Below are positions 16,183-25,598 of a stretch of 37,713 bases of DNA, piece by piece (the stretch's first letter is position 1; every line of letters starts with the position of its first letter). A program made the position numbers and the translations under genes. The notes below the pieces were generated by a model. The model did no database searches, was not told the origin of the DNA, and worked only from the letters and a program-made list of their open reading frames with translations. This stretch comes from Pseudarthrobacter phenanthrenivorans. GTDB lineage: Bacteria > Actinomycetota > Actinomycetes > Actinomycetales > Micrococcaceae. The stretch lies in contig NZ_JWTB01000006.1 in the NCBI RefSeq assembly GCF_000813845.1, forward strand, positions 1-37,713, given 5' to 3'.

Positions 16183-16485
16183 TCAGCTGTCCCTCAAGAT
16201 TACCCGCGGGTAGGTTCCGGTACTAGGGGACGTTTGGCCCTGGAAATCGCCCGAAAGGTCCACCGCGGCGGCCCGGTGGACCAGCTTGTCCCACCCGTAG
16301 TTGATGCCGTGGACCACCGCCAGCAGCGTGTTGGCCAGCACCGTCCAGGTGAGCTTTCCCGCGCCCAGCAGCACCAGGGCGATGAGCCCCGCCGTCAGGA
16401 CAAACGCGGCCAGGATTGCGGCAAACACCAGCGTCCCGATGAAGACCAAGGTGGCTGTTTCCACTGAGCTTAGATCGAACTGCAT
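16183..16485 (-). CDS. Small membrane protein of unknown function
   Basis: A 100-residue protein with two adjacent hydrophobic segments (about 11-34 and 36-58) and a short polar C-terminal tail. The ATG has AGGGGGA upstream. The membrane stretch resembles the N-terminus of the protein at 11982-12632, with a shared GLIALVLLGAGKL-like segment, so the two may be paralogues. It precedes the acyl-CoA dehydrogenase on the same strand and is divergent from jetA. No function can be assigned. Confidence 0.65.
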   Translation of the reverse strand: MQFDLSSVETATLVFIGTLVFAAILAAFVLTAGLIALVLLGAGKLTWTVLANTLLAVVHGINYGWDKLVHRAAAVDLSGDFQGQTSPSTGTYPRVILRDS

Positions 16486-16792
16486 GAATCCCCCTGCTGC
16501 AACGTTGCTGTGGTGAATAACTGCTGTGGTGAATAACTGCGCTGCTGAAAAACTGCGGTGGCGAACGGCCGGTTCGCCAAAGACCAGTAGCAGAAGAGTA
16601 GGGGGACAGCTGCGGGCCCAGCCAGAGCAGCATGGGGCAGAAGTGACTGTTGATACGGGATTGAAACACTACCGGGAGGTAGGTCACAAAGCGGTCGCGG
16701 CGGCCTGCGTTAACCTTGTAGTTGGCAGTTTTCCGGTCCGGGCCCCGCCGGGCCGCGTGCCAAACCCCAACCCACCAGCCCAAGGAGAGTGT
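16486..16792. other. 307-nt intergenic region upstream of jetA, with 16-bp tandem repeats and hairpins
   Basis: This region divides the small membrane gene (minus) from jetA (plus). It holds a 16-bp tandem repeat at 16506-16569, a 7-bp-arm hairpin at 16560-16578 (GGCGAAC / GTTCGCC) and a small inverted repeat CTACC-GGGA-GGTAG at about 16669-16682. TAACCT at 16712-16717 could be a -10 box for jetA, but no good -35 accompanies it. A reading frame is open from 16526 into jetA, but its residues are unlike the family and I treat it as non-coding. Confidence 0.55.
16506..16569. repeat. 16-bp tandem repeat, two perfect and two degenerate copies
   Basis: TGCTGTGGTGAATAAC occurs twice in direct succession (16506-16521 and 16522-16537). 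Two degenerate copies follow in register: 16538-16553 (12 of 16 matches) and 16554-16569 (11 of 16). The array is 224 nt upstream of the jetA start and could be a regulator-binding array or a slippage product. Confidence 0.75.
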
Positions 16793-18250
16793 GTGCCCCG
16801 CTCCGCCAGGTCATCCGCTGACGCCATCAGCGCCCGGCTCCGGGACCTCGAACTCCTGACCAAGGGCCCGGCCTGGGCCTTGACCCGATCGGCGCCGTGG
16901 GTGATCGCCGTGCTCCAGGCTTCCTTTACCCGCACCCGGCCGCAGGTGCCGCTGGAGGAATTCCATGCCGACGTCGACTCCTTCCTTGAGGAGCTTCGGC
17001 GGCAGGACCCCGGGCTGGGCGGCGGGGCCAATGGCAAGGCTTTTGGCGACGAGTGGACCAGGCGGCAGTTCCTGACCCGCCGGAACCAGTCCGGCAGGAT
17101 CGTCTATGAGGCCACCGAACCGGCCGCCCGCGTGCTGGCCTTCCTGGACAGCCTGTCCAGCGAGCGGTCCACGCTGAACGGTTCCCGCCTGGGCACCCTG
17201 CTGGGGGACGTGGAAAAGCTCGCCAATGAAACCAACCCGGACCAGAGTGCCCGGCTCGAAGCCCTCGAAGAGGAAATCGAGGAACGTCAGCAGCTGATCC
17301 AGGACATCAGTACCGGCGGGTTCGACGGTCTGCTCGACGACGACGAGGCGGTGGAGGCCGCCGGCAACATCCTGGACCTCGCCGCGAGCCTGCCCGCCGA
17401 CTATAAGAAGATGCGCGACCGGATCGAGGAACTTGTGGGCGAACTGCGCAACCAGATCATCGAAGAGTCGCTGACCAAGGGCGCCACCATGGCCCAGGTG
17501 CTGGAAGCCGACAAGCGGCTCCGGCAGAGCCCCGAGGGCAGGACGTTCCGGTCCTTCACCGCATTCCTGGAGGACCCGCAGCAGCAGGTGCGGTTCCGGT
17601 CGGCCATCGGCGAGGTCCTGAGCCGCCAGTTCGCCGACGACCTGTCGCCCGAGGACCGCGAAACCCTGAAGAACCTGGTGGCCGAGCTCCGCCAGCAGCA
17701 CAGCCAGATCCAGCGCATCTACGGCAAGCTCAGCGAAAGCCTGAACACCTACGTCCAGAGCGACGACTTCCGCCAGTCCGTCCGGCTGCGGCAGGTCCTG
17801 CGGGAAGCGGAGCAGGCCATCCGGTCCCTCCCTTATGAGCGGGAACGCCCGGCACTGGTACCCGGCCCGGTGCTCTACAACGCCGGCTTCGAGTCGCTGT
17901 CCATGGTCAAGCTCTTCGATCCGGACGAATTCGCCGCGCCGCCCCGGCTGGCCGACCCCATCGCCTTCACCGACTCGGACCGGGTGCGCTCGCCCAGGAC
18001 CGGCAAGGCGAAACCTGCGGTGGTCCGGGCGGCCATGGCCGGGGCCGCAAGCCTTGCCGAGGCCTGGCAGCAGTTGCCGGCCGAAGAGCAGCACATCAAC
18101 AGCATCCGCGCCCTGCTCTCGGAAGCCCTGCACGCGGGGGCCGATTTCAACCGCGGGGCGTGGGATGGCCTGGACTTCGAACAGATAGACGGTTCCACCC
18201 GGAAGGCCTACCTCCCGGTGGTCACGCTCGCAAAGGATTCAGATGACTGA
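16793..18250 (+). CDS. jetA: Wadjet/Mks kleisin-like subunit JetA (DUF3375)
   Basis: A 485-residue protein of the DUF3375 family, the kleisin-like (MksF-type) subunit of Wadjet type I and MksBEF SMC complexes. Family signs are the N-terminal winged-helix-like segment ([20 protein letters not shown], then [33 protein letters not shown]), a central coiled-coil region with [20 protein letters not shown] near 156-175, and a C-terminal part with [17 protein letters not shown]. The GTG at 16793 has AAGGAG a few nt upstream and yields the family's usual length. The stop overlaps jetB by 8 nt. In the known complex it links the JetC ATPase heads and carries JetB. Coding bias matches the neighbours, so recent transfer is not evident. 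Confidence 0.9.
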   Translation: MPRSARSSADAISARLRDLELLTKGPAWALTRSAPWVIAVLQASFTRTRPQVPLEEFHADVDSFLEELRRQDPGLGGGANGKAFGDEWTRRQFLTRRNQSGRIVYEATEPAARVLAFLDSLSSERSTLNGSRLGTLLGDVEKLANETNPDQSARLEALEEEIEERQQLIQDISTGGFDGLLDDDEAVEAAGNILDLAASLPADYKKMRDRIEELVGELRNQIIEESLTKGATMAQVLEADKRLRQSPEGRTFRSFTAFLEDPQQQVRFRSAIGEVLSRQFADDLSPEDRETLKNLVAELRQQHSQIQRIYGKLSESLNTYVQSDDFRQSVRLRQVLREAEQAIRSLPYERERPALVPGPVLYNAGFESLSMVKLFDPDEFAAPPRLADPIAFTDSDRVRSPRTGKAKPAVVRAAMAGAASLAEAWQQLPAEEQHINSIRALLSEALHAGADFNRGAWDGLDFEQIDGSTRKAYLPVVTLAKDSDD

Positions 18251-19052
18251 GGAAATCACGACGGCGGAGGAAGCGGCGGTTGGGCATGCCGATATCCCGG
18301 CGGCATCGGGCACCGGGTACACCGGGGCAGTCTCACCCCGTGACACGTTCGTCGACGGCGCCGCGCTGTTCCCGGGCGACACCGGTGTGCTGCCCATGAA
18401 GGTCCGCCAGGCGCTGGTGAAGCTCCTCAAGGGCCCGTACATCGACGGCGGCCGGGACGAGAAACTGTGGACAGTGCTGCTGGACAACCAGGTGATCCTG
18501 CGCAGCCGCCTCTCCGAGCTGTTCCTTGCCCTGCAGTTGGACCATGAACGCAAGATCGCTGTGCTGCGCCCCGTGGATCCGGACGTGATCGGAGGCAGCA
18601 CCCGTTCCAGCATCCTGCGCCAGCAGCGTGCGCTCAGCCGGGTGGAAACCATCGTGCTGCTCCGGCTCCGCCTGCTGCTGGACAGGCACGTCACGGCACA
18701 GACGGACCCCACCATCACCCGGGAGGAGATCAGCGACCTGGTGGCGCATTACCAGCCCTCCGGCCAGCAGGACGCCCTCCGCGACGCGGACGTGGTGACC
18801 CGGGCCATCACCAAGCTCCTGGCCCGGCAGCTCCTCGTCCCCACCGGCCTGGACGACGTCTACACCATTTCCAACGCCCTGCCCCTGGCCCTGCCGTTCG
18901 AAAACATCGGCGACATCCCCGCCCACATCGAGGCCCTGGTAGCGGCCAGAACCGATCCCACCGGGACCGAGGCGCTGATCGACGTCGACGCCAACCCGGT
19001 GGTTGAGGCCACAGACGACGATGACACCGACGAAGCGGAGGCCGGCAAGTGA
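18243..19052 (+). CDS. jetB: Wadjet/Mks KITE-like subunit JetB (DUF4194)
   Basis: A 269-residue protein of the DUF4194 family (MksE-type), made of tandem winged-helix domains. In the SMC complex it dimerises on the kleisin-like JetA. The family core runs from about residue 50 to 235: [29 protein letters not shown], then [33 protein letters not shown] helices and [14 protein letters not shown]. The first ~40 and last ~25 residues are acidic and variable. The ATG at 18243 overlaps the jetA stop by 8 nt and its own stop overlaps the jetC GTG (GTGA), so the three subunits are translationally coupled. Confidence 0.9.
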   Translation: MTEEITTAEEAAVGHADIPAASGTGYTGAVSPRDTFVDGAALFPGDTGVLPMKVRQALVKLLKGPYIDGGRDEKLWTVLLDNQVILRSRLSELFLALQLDHERKIAVLRPVDPDVIGGSTRSSILRQQRALSRVETIVLLRLRLLLDRHVTAQTDPTITREEISDLVAHYQPSGQQDALRDADVVTRAITKLLARQLLVPTGLDDVYTISNALPLALPFENIGDIPAHIEALVAARTDPTGTEALIDVDANPVVEATDDDDTDEAEAGK

Positions 19053-22000
19053 CGATCGCAAGCATGCTTCCGCTGGGTGATGTCACGAACCCGGGGCAGA
19101 TGCGCCTTGCCTTGGTACAGGTGGTCAACTGGGGCACGTTCCACGGGGCGCACACGATGCACGTGGACCGGAACGGAACCCTGCTCACGGGCAACTCCGG
19201 CGTGGGGAAGTCAACCCTATTCGACGCGATGCTGCGGGTTTTCGATGCCCGGCCACGGTCCAACGAGGCCGCTGCACAGCGCTCGGGCGGCGCCGTGGAG
19301 GACAAGCGGACCACCTTCACGTACATGCGCGGCAAGGTGGGCGACAAGGCCGTGGGTGAGGGATCGGCCAGTGCGTTCCAGCGCCCCGGTGCCACCTGGT
19401 CCGCCGTCGCGCTGACGTTCGACAACGCTGCCGGCACCCGGGTGACGGTCTCGGCACTGTTCGACCTTCCGAAGAACGGCACCGAGTCCAGCGTGGGCCG
19501 GTTCTACCTGATCGACAACGTGCCCCTGGACCTTGAGGCCGTGGAGGGCATCGCGGACAAGCGCTTCACCAAGGGCGCGCTGGAGACGGTCTTCCCGCAC
19601 GCGCAGGTGTTCGACGTCCACAAGGCGTTCGCCGAGCGGTTCCGGCGGCTGCTGGGCATCAGCTCGGACCAGGCGCTGCCCCTGCTGCGCGTCATCCAGG
19701 CCGGCAAGGGCCTGGGCGGCAGCGTCAACACCTTCTTCCGCGACCAGGTCCTTGACGCCCCCGCCACGCTCGCCGCGGCTGATGACGTGGTGGAGGAGTT
19801 CAGCAACCTGATGTCCATCCGCCAGCGGCTGGAGGACGTCCGGCAGCAGCGGGACCAGCTGGCCCCCGTCCCCGGCCTCAACCGGGAGTATGCGCAGTCG
19901 CTGCTGGACGCGAACCGGCTCCGCGAACTGGTGGGGGAGGAGTTCGAGGCCTATAAGCAGAAGCTGGCTGTCGAGGTCCACCGGAAGACCCTGCTCCGGT
20001 TTAAGGAACTGGCCCAGGCGAAAGCCAAGGAGCTGGGCGCCGAACGCGGCATCCGTGACGGGCTGGCCAAGGAGCTGCGGCAGCTGGAAGCGGACTACAA
20101 CAACCAGGGCGGCAACGCCATCTCGGCGATCGAGCAGTCGCTGGAGAACGCCCGGGTTGGCCTGAAGCTCCGCCGCCAGGTGGAGGAGGCGGCCCAGCAG
20201 GCACTGTCCGACGCCGGGTTGCAGCTTGAGTGGAGCGCGGCCGGGTGGGAGCAGGCGCATGAGCAGGCGGCGGCGCGGTCGGCCGAGCTGAAGGATGATT
20301 CGCAGGCCCTGCAGGAGCTGCGGTTCGAGGCCTTCGATGCGCACGCCACCCGCAAGCGCGAGCTCGCGGCCGCTGAGCAGGAGCTCGTGTCGCTGAAGAC
20401 GCGCAAGTCCCTGCTGCCGCCGTCGAGCATTGAAAACCGGGCCGCGATCGCCGCGGCAACCGGCGTTCCCGAGGACCATATGCCGTTCGCAGGCGAACTC
20501 ATGGACCTCGCCGAAGGGGAGGAACGGTGGCGGCCGGCCGCCGAACGCGCGCTGCGCAGCCTGGCCACCACGCTGCTGGTCCCGGGTGAGCACTTCGCCG
20601 CCGTGACCCGCTACCTGAACGGCCACAACGTCCGCGGCGCGCTGCGGGCGGTGGATGTCTCCAAACCGCTCGCCGGCGGTGCGCTCGCCGTCGAGGACGT
20701 GCGCGGCGGCGACCTGCTGACCAAGCTGGACATCCTCGCCTCCGGCGCGGCCGCCGTTGCCGGTGAATGGGTCCGGGAGCGCATCGCCCTGGATTTCGCC
20801 TACCCCTGCGTAGAGGACCCGGACGAGCTGGCGGCACTGGACAAGGGCCTGAGCCTGGGCGGCGTGGTCAAGCGGAACCGCCACACGGTTGAGAAGGATG
20901 ACCGCTTCACCAGCCGCCAGGACTACGTCCTCGGCTTTGACAACGCTGCCAAGCTGGAGCTTGTGGCCGGGCAGGTGGAGGACCTCCGGCAGGAAGTGGC
21001 CAAGGCCGCCGAACTGGCGCAAAGCCGCGAGGACTCACACCAGGGCATGAGCCGGCAGCTCGATGCGCTGCGGCGGATTGCCGAAGACGACCGCCCCTGG
21101 GAACAGGTGTCTGCTGCGGTGGCGGCGGAGGAGCTCGCACGGATCGAGCAACGGCTCAAGGACGCCCTGGCCGCGCAGGCGGACCTGGAACCGCTTCGGG
21201 CCACCATTGAGGAGGTCCGGCAGAAACACCAGTCCAGCACGGAATCGGCAGCCGTCCTGCAAAGCGAATACAAGGCACTCGACCGCCAGCTGACCGGCGC
21301 CGACGCGATGCTGGAAGCCGCTCGCCGGCGCCTGGCCCAGGCGCCGCCGTCGGACGCCACCGTTACCGCCCTGGAACCGCACTTCGCGGAATTCGGCGAC
21401 GTGACCGAGATGCACGAGCTGGACAACCTGGCCAACCGGGTCCGGACCGCCCTGCTGGGCGAACTGCACGCCGCGGAGTCCCGGGGACAGGCCACTGCCG
21501 AGCGGCTCACGCGGATCTTCGAGGGCTTCGTGCGGGAGTGGGGCAGTGCCATCTCGGCGGACCACGGAACCAGCATCGGCGCGGCCAGCGAGTTCGAGGC
21601 GCGCTACCACGCGATCGTGAACGACGGCCTGCCGGCGCAGGAGGCGGAGTTCCGGCAGTTCTTCAACCAGCGCACGCATGAATCCTTCAGCACGCTGCTG
21701 CACCTGCTGGACGAGGAACGCCGCTCCATTACCAGCAGGATCCTGCCGCTGAACGGCATCCTGTCCCAGGTGAACTTCCACGAAGGCAGCTACCTGGAAC
21801 TGGACATCAAGCAAACACTGCCGCCCACCGCAAAGCAGTTCAAGGACGCCATCCAGAACGCCCTGAAGGCCCGCCACACCCGGCCGGCGAAGGCGGAGGC
21901 GGGGCGTGCCGATGGTTCCGCTCCGGAGAAGGACGACGACGGCGAGCTCACCGCCCGCTACAAGTCGCTGGAGACGCTGGTGAAACGGCTTGGCTCGCAG

Positions 22001-22513
22001 GCGCCCGAGGACCGGCGCTGGCGCGCCGAGGTACTGGACGTCCGCGGCCACCTGTTCATCCAGTGCAAGGAACACCGGGAAGTGGCCGGTCCGCGTGGCG
22101 GCAGGAAGACCGAGGTGTTCATGCATGCCGACACCGGGTCCATGTCCGGGGGCGAGCGGCAACGGTTCACCGCCTTCATCATGGCCGCGGCATTGAGCTA
22201 TCAGCTGGGCATTGCCGAGCAGGGCTTCACCACGTACGGCACCGTGATGATGGATGAGGCGTTCGTCCTGGCCTCCGAGGAGTTCGCCGGTGCGGGGATC
22301 AAGGCGCTGCACGAATTCGGGTTCCAGCTGCTGCTGGCCGCGCCCGAAAACGTGATCGACCTGTCCCGCCACCTCGGCTCCGTGACAGAGATCCTGCGGG
22401 ACCGGCGCACCAACCGCTCCGGCGTCCTCACCGCGCCCGTGATCCGACCCCGCCCCGGGGAAGAAGGAGCTTGGCGGTCCGAGGCCAACCCGGTGGACAT
22501 CATCCTGCGCTGA
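19049..22513 (+). CDS. jetC: Wadjet/Mks SMC-like ATPase JetC
   Basis: An 1154-residue SMC/MukB-like ATPase (MksB type). The Walker A motif GNSGVGKST is at 48-56, a long coiled coil with a probable hinge fills about 250-900, the ABC signature SGGERQR is at 1033-1039, and the Walker B motif VMMDEA is at 1066-1071, so both ATPase halves look intact. In Wadjet the dimer extrudes DNA loops with JetA and JetB, and JetD then cuts small circular plasmids. Here no JetD follows: the stop at 22511-22513 is succeeded by a strong hairpin after 8 nt. The GTG overlaps the jetB stop. Length is in the family's normal range. Confidence 0.93.
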   Translation: MTIASMLPLGDVTNPGQMRLALVQVVNWGTFHGAHTMHVDRNGTLLTGNSGVGKSTLFDAMLRVFDARPRSNEAAAQRSGGAVEDKRTTFTYMRGKVGDKAVGEGSASAFQRPGATWSAVALTFDNAAGTRVTVSALFDLPKNGTESSVGRFYLIDNVPLDLEAVEGIADKRFTKGALETVFPHAQVFDVHKAFAERFRRLLGISSDQALPLLRVIQAGKGLGGSVNTFFRDQVLDAPATLAAADDVVEEFSNLMSIRQRLEDVRQQRDQLAPVPGLNREYAQSLLDANRLRELVGEEFEAYKQKLAVEVHRKTLLRFKELAQAKAKELGAERGIRDGLAKELRQLEADYNNQGGNAISAIEQSLENARVGLKLRRQVEEAAQQALSDAGLQLEWSAAGWEQAHEQAAARSAELKDDSQALQELRFEAFDAHATRKRELAAAEQELVSLKTRKSLLPPSSIENRAAIAAATGVPEDHMPFAGELMDLAEGEERWRPAAERALRSLATTLLVPGEHFAAVTRYLNGHNVRGALRAVDVSKPLAGGALAVEDVRGGDLLTKLDILASGAAAVAGEWVRERIALDFAYPCVEDPDELAALDKGLSLGGVVKRNRHTVEKDDRFTSRQDYVLGFDNAAKLELVAGQVEDLRQEVAKAAELAQSREDSHQGMSRQLDALRRIAEDDRPWEQVSAAVAAEELARIEQRLKDALAAQADLEPLRATIEEVRQKHQSSTESAAVLQSEYKALDRQLTGADAMLEAARRRLAQAPPSDATVTALEPHFAEFGDVTEMHELDNLANRVRTALLGELHAAESRGQATAERLTRIFEGFVREWGSAISADHGTSIGAASEFEARYHAIVNDGLPAQEAEFRQFFNQRTHESFSTLLHLLDEERRSITSRILPLNGILSQVNFHEGSYLELDIKQTLPPTAKQFKDAIQNALKARHTRPAKAEAGRADGSAPEKDDDGELTARYKSLETLVKRLGSQAPEDRRWRAEVLDVRGHLFIQCKEHREVAGPRGGRKTEVFMHADTGSMSGGERQRFTAFIMAAALSYQLGIAEQGFTTYGTVMMDEAFVLASEEFAGAGIKALHEFGFQLLLAAPENVIDLSRHLGSVTEILRDRRTNRSGVLTAPVIRPRPGEEGAWRSEANPVDIILR

Positions 22514-22521
22514 CCGCACCG

Positions 22522-22557
22522 CGGGAGCCCCCTCCACGAGCGTGGAGGGGGCTCCCG
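22522..22557. terminator. Bidirectional hairpin terminator after jetC
   Basis: A perfect 17-bp inverted repeat (arms 22522-22538 and 22541-22557) begins 8 nt past the jetC stop and ends 20 nt before the convergent FBP-gene stop. There is no T-run, but the long GC-rich stem fits an actinobacterial terminator that serves both strands. It marks the end of the jet operon. Confidence 0.8.
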
Positions 22558-22576
22558 GCCGGTGTGCGCCTGGCCC

Positions 22577-23071
22577 CTACTTCGCTTGCACGCGTGCCAG
22601 GAACTGGGCCGTACGGTCCTGCAGCCCCTGGATCTGGCGTTTCACCACAAGGGCCGGGTCGGGGTTGATCTCATTGGCCGGCGGCTCCTTGCGGACGTTG
22701 CCGCAGCACAGGAAGTCGGCGCAGATCAGGGTGCCCACCGTGTTGCCGTCGCGTCCGGACTTGCCGGCACGCCTGGCGACCCACAGGAGGACGTCCTCCT
22801 TGGAAAACACGTCGCGGCAGAGTTCGCACAGCACCGAGCGGTTCTTCCTGGCACCTCCTTCGGGTGCCCGGAGCATGACCCCGGTGAGCCCCGTGGGCCC
22901 TGGAACCACCAGATAGCCGCGCAGCGGCATCTTTTCGTCCCGCCAGCCCAGGAACTCAAGGTTGTCCCAGTCGAGTGAGTCGAAGTCCTTGGGCAACGTC
23001 AGTTTCGCGGCTTCCGACCGGCTGGCATTGACGAAGGAGGAGCGGATTTGTTGGGGCGTGACTGATTGCAT
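22577..23071 (-). CDS. FBP/FusB-type treble-clef zinc-finger protein
   Basis: A 164-residue protein matching the FBP C-terminal zinc-finger family. FusB/FusC proteins of this group bind elongation factor G and release it from stalled ribosomes, giving fusidic acid tolerance. The cysteine layout is C82-x2-C85 (LCELC) and C117 with C122/C123 (LICADFLCC), which would form the four-Cys zinc site, within a beta-rich segment that also holds YLVVPGPTGLTGVMLRAPEGG. The actinobacterial members are poorly studied, so an EF-G role is inference from the family. It is convergent with jetC across a shared terminator and is not part of that operon. Confidence 0.78.
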   Translation of the reverse strand: MQSVTPQQIRSSFVNASRSEAAKLTLPKDFDSLDWDNLEFLGWRDEKMPLRGYLVVPGPTGLTGVMLRAPEGGARKNRSVLCELCRDVFSKEDVLLWVARRAGKSGRDGNTVGTLICADFLCCGNVRKEPPANEINPDPALVVKRQIQGLQDRTAQFLARVQAK

Positions 23072-23129
23072 GGCTGGACTTTCGTGAAGGGTAGGGCGGC
23101 CCGAACCCGGGCCCGGGTAACAAGGGGAG

Positions 23130-23213
23130 TCAGTCAGTCTCCGCGGAGCAGGCCAAAGCGGCCACCCCGCTTTCCACGGCAGCGGCGGTCTGGATGACCT
23201 TCAGCATGCTCAT
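23130..23213 (-). CDS. Possible 27-residue small protein
   Basis: ATG at 23213 to TGA at 23130 on the minus strand encodes a 27-residue peptide starting MSMLKVIQTAAAVESG and ending in CSAETD. Most codons (about 23 of 27) end in G or C, as in the surrounding real genes. No convincing Shine-Dalgarno is present. It could be a true small protein or chance; I do not recognise a family. Confidence 0.3.
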   Translation of the reverse strand: MSMLKVIQTAAAVESGVAALACSAETD

Positions 23214-23379
23214 TTGTTCCCGTTGTCCTGTTCCTGTCCAGCGCTCCGGCGGTGTACCACCGGACCGGCAAGGCCATCCTGCCAAATCAGGAGCGCGCTG
23301 TCCAAGAACGCGAGCCGCCTGTGCCCTTCGTCACATCCCTTCGATTAGGTGACAAAAACGTTGCGTAATGCACTCGTAG

Positions 23380-23398
23380 ATAGGTTAGCCTTACTCAT
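23380..23398 (+). promoter_or_regulatory. Iron box (DtxR/IdeR/DmdR-type operator)
   Basis: The 19-bp site ATAGGTTAGCCTTACTCAT matches about 14 of 19 positions of the actinobacterial iron-box consensus TTAGGTTAGSCTAACCTAA, with the left half almost perfect. It lies 22 nt upstream of the start of the siderophore lipoprotein gene. Fe(II)-loaded DtxR/IdeR would repress the operon in iron-replete cells. Confidence 0.75.
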
Positions 23399-23419
23399 CC
23401 GATTGACCTTAGGAGTCCC

Positions 23420-24505
23420 GTGACGTCCCCCCTTTTCCCCGGCCCCGTGGCCTCCCGCCGGACGCTCTTGGCCAGCGCTGGCAAGGCCGCAGTGGTGGCC
23501 GCGGCTGCGTTCACCCTCTCGGCCTGCAGCACCGGTCCCGCCTCCTCCGTTTCGGACGCGGGAACGGCCTCCAGCAGCGCACAGTTCCCCGTCACCATCA
23601 AGCACGCCTACGGCAGCACTACCATCGAGAAGCAGCCCACCCGCGTGGCAACGGTCTCCTGGGTGAACGACGATGTCGCCATCGCCCTCGGCGTGGTCCC
23701 GGTGGGCGTCCCGAAGAATGAGTGGGGCGGCAACGACAAGGGCTCCACCCCCTGGAAGGACGCCGCCCTCGAGAAACTGGGTGCAGGCTTCGGCTCTTCC
23801 AAAGCTCCGGTGCAGTACTCCGAGGCCGACGGCGTCAACTTCACTGAGATCGCCAAGCTCAGCCCGGACGTCATCCTGGCCGCCTACTCCGGCCTCACTG
23901 AAGAGGACTACAGGAAGCTCAGCGAAATCGCACCCGTGGTGGCCCACCCGGACGTGGCCTATGGAACTTCCTGGCAGGACTCCACCACCATCATCGGCAA
24001 GGCCCTCGGCAAGGACGCCGAAGCCGCCAAGCTGGTGTCCGACACCGAAGCCACCATCAAGGACAAGGTCTCCCAGTACCCGCAGATCCAGGGCAAAAGC
24101 TTCATCTACGGCAACCTGGAGCCAGCCAAGGGCGACGGCGTGAACGTCTACACCGCCAACGACAACCGGCCCCGCTTCCTCAGCGAAATCGGCATGACCC
24201 TCGCCCCGGTAGTGGCGGACAACTCCAAGGGTTCCATGGAGTTCTACATCCCCTGGTCGGCCGAGAAGGCCAATGAACTGCAGTCGGACATCTTCGTCAC
24301 CTGGGTCCCGGACGCCTCCACCACTGACGCCATCAAGGCCGATCCTCTGCTGGGCCAGATCCCGGCCATCAAGAACGGCGCCCTGGTGGCCGATTCGGAC
24401 AACACCCTGACCCTTTCCATCTCGGCATCGTCGCCGCTGAGCCTGCCGTGGTCCGTGGACACCTTCCTGCCGCAGCTGGCCAAAGCAGCGGACGCAGTGA
24501 AGTAA
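23420..24505 (+). CDS. Iron-siderophore ABC transporter substrate-binding lipoprotein
   Basis: A 361-residue FecB/FepB-like binding protein that captures ferric siderophores outside the membrane. The leader has a twin-arginine (SRRTLLA), a hydrophobic core and the lipobox LSAC with C36 as the lipidated residue, so export may be via Tat followed by lipid anchoring. The mature part shows the class III binding-protein pattern: RVATVSWVNDDVAIALGVVPVG near the start, then KLSPDVILAAYSGLTEEDYRKLSEIAPVV. The GTG start has AGGAG 4 nt upstream. It is the first gene of a five-gene operon preceded by an iron box. The siderophore type cannot be deduced; Trp-rich IGMTLAP-type sequences suggest a FepB/CchF-like ligand. 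Confidence 0.92.
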   Translation: MTSPLFPGPVASRRTLLASAGKAAVVAAAAFTLSACSTGPASSVSDAGTASSSAQFPVTIKHAYGSTTIEKQPTRVATVSWVNDDVAIALGVVPVGVPKNEWGGNDKGSTPWKDAALEKLGAGFGSSKAPVQYSEADGVNFTEIAKLSPDVILAAYSGLTEEDYRKLSEIAPVVAHPDVAYGTSWQDSTTIIGKALGKDAEAAKLVSDTEATIKDKVSQYPQIQGKSFIYGNLEPAKGDGVNVYTANDNRPRFLSEIGMTLAPVVADNSKGSMEFYIPWSAEKANELQSDIFVTWVPDASTTDAIKADPLLGQIPAIKNGALVADSDNTLTLSISASSPLSLPWSVDTFLPQLAKAADAVK

Positions 24506-24515
24506 AGGCCGTTCC

Positions 24516-25598
24516 ATGAGTACGACGACGGCACGTCCGGCAGCGGACCCGTGCACCCGGGCGCCGGACCGGGCAGCCCGTGGTCCCCGCCGCGGTGGGG
24601 CACAGGGAAGGAAGCAGGCCGCGTGGCTGCTCGCCGCCGTCGTCGTCCTGCTCCTGCTGGCCGCCACGTCCCTGGCGGTGGGCGCCCGCGACGTTCCCCT
24701 GGCCACCGTGTGGCAGGCCCTGGCCGCCTTCGATCCGGGGAACGGAGACCACGCCGTGGTGCAGGCGCGCATCCCCCGGACCGTCCTGGGCCTGCTCGCC
24801 GGCGGCGCCCTGGGCCTGGCCGGTGCCGCGATGCAGGGTGTTGCCCGTAATCCGCTGGCCGATCCCGGCATTATCGGAGTCAACGCCGGAGCTGCCCTGG
24901 CGGTGGTCACCGGAATCTATGTCTTCGGCATCACGGAGTTCTCCGGTTACGTCTGGTTCGCCTTCGCCGGGGCGGCCGGCGCCGCGGTGGTGGTGTACCT
25001 GGTCGCCTCGCTGGGCAGGGAAGGTGCCACCCCGGTGAAGCTCGCGCTGGCTGGAGCCGCCCTCAGCGCGGGGCTGTCCTCGCTGATGAACGTCATCCTG
25101 GTCTCCAGCCAGGACACCCTGGACAGGTTCCGCTTCTGGCAGGTGGGCGGTGTCGCAGGCCGGGACTGGTCAGTGCTCCTGCCAGGCTTGCCGTTCCTCG
25201 CGGCGGGCGCGCTGGTGGTCCTGCTGGCCGGCCGGACCCTCAACAGCCTTGCCCTGGGGGACGACATTGCCCGCGGGCTGGGCCAGCGGGTGGGCCTGTC
25301 CCGTGCCCTCATCGCCGCGGGGATCGTGCTGCTCTGCGGCACTGCCACCGCGCTGGCCGGGCCCATCGGCTTCGTCGGCCTGGTCATCCCGCACGCCGTC
25401 CGGTTCCTCACCGGCCCGGACTACCGCTGGATCCTGCCCTTCTCCCTGGTCGCCGCCCCCGCGCTGCTGCTGGGTGCCGACATCATCGGCCGGGTGGTGC
25501 TGCTTCCCGGCGAGGTGCCCGCGGGCATCATGACCGCCCTGGTGGGCGCGCCCGCCTTCGTCTGGCTCATCCGGCGCGGGAAAGGGGCCGGCCTGTGA
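24516..25598 (+). CDS. Iron-siderophore ABC transporter permease (first FecCD subunit)
   Basis: A 360-residue FecCD/BtuC-family permease, expected to have about ten transmembrane helices after a 33-residue polar basic N-terminus. Family motifs include RIPRTVLGLLAGGALGLAGAAMQG near 86-109, RNPLADPGIIGVNAGAA near 112-128, and the cytosolic coupling loop GPIGFVGLVIPHAVR near 285-299 that contacts the ATPase. It forms a heterodimer with the next permease. Its stop overlaps the next gene's GTG by 4 nt (GTGA). The ATG at 24516 lies 10 nt after the lipoprotein stop, with AAAGG nearby. Confidence 0.92.
   Translation: MSTTTARPAADPCTRAPDRAARGPRRGGAQGRKQAAWLLAAVVVLLLLAATSLAVGARDVPLATVWQALAAFDPGNGDHAVVQARIPRTVLGLLAGGALGLAGAAMQGVARNPLADPGIIGVNAGAALAVVTGIYVFGITEFSGYVWFAFAGAAGAAVVVYLVASLGREGATPVKLALAGAALSAGLSSLMNVILVSSQDTLDRFRFWQVGGVAGRDWSVLLPGLPFLAAGALVVLLAGRTLNSLALGDDIARGLGQRVGLSRALIAAGIVLLCGTATALAGPIGFVGLVIPHAVRFLTGPDYRWILPFSLVAAPALLLGADIIGRVVLLPGEVPAGIMTALVGAPAFVWLIRRGKGAGL

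Larger units (their letters stand above)
23072..23419. other. 348-nt intergenic region with a small ORF and an iron box
   Basis: This space between the FBP gene and the iron-transport operon holds a 27-codon minus-strand ORF (23130-23213), a CCCGGGCCCGGG-type palindrome around 23107-23117 and the iron box at 23380-23398. Nothing else was recognised. The iron-operon promoter probably overlaps the box, but no clear -35/-10 pair could be picked. Confidence 0.5.

Noticed and set aside
16526..16792. An N-terminal extension of JetA of about 89 residues in the same frame
   Set aside because: It is unlike the family, crosses the tandem repeats, and the GTG at 16793 has a strong Shine-Dalgarno and gives the usual length.
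19217..21022. Long minus-strand open frame opposite jetC (601 codons)
   Set aside because: Antisense shadow of a conserved SMC ATPase; the composition is typical of spurious high-GC ORFs.
22522..22557. CRISPR or transposon inverted repeat
   Set aside because: A single hairpin between convergent gene ends is best explained as a terminator; no repeat array or transposase is present.
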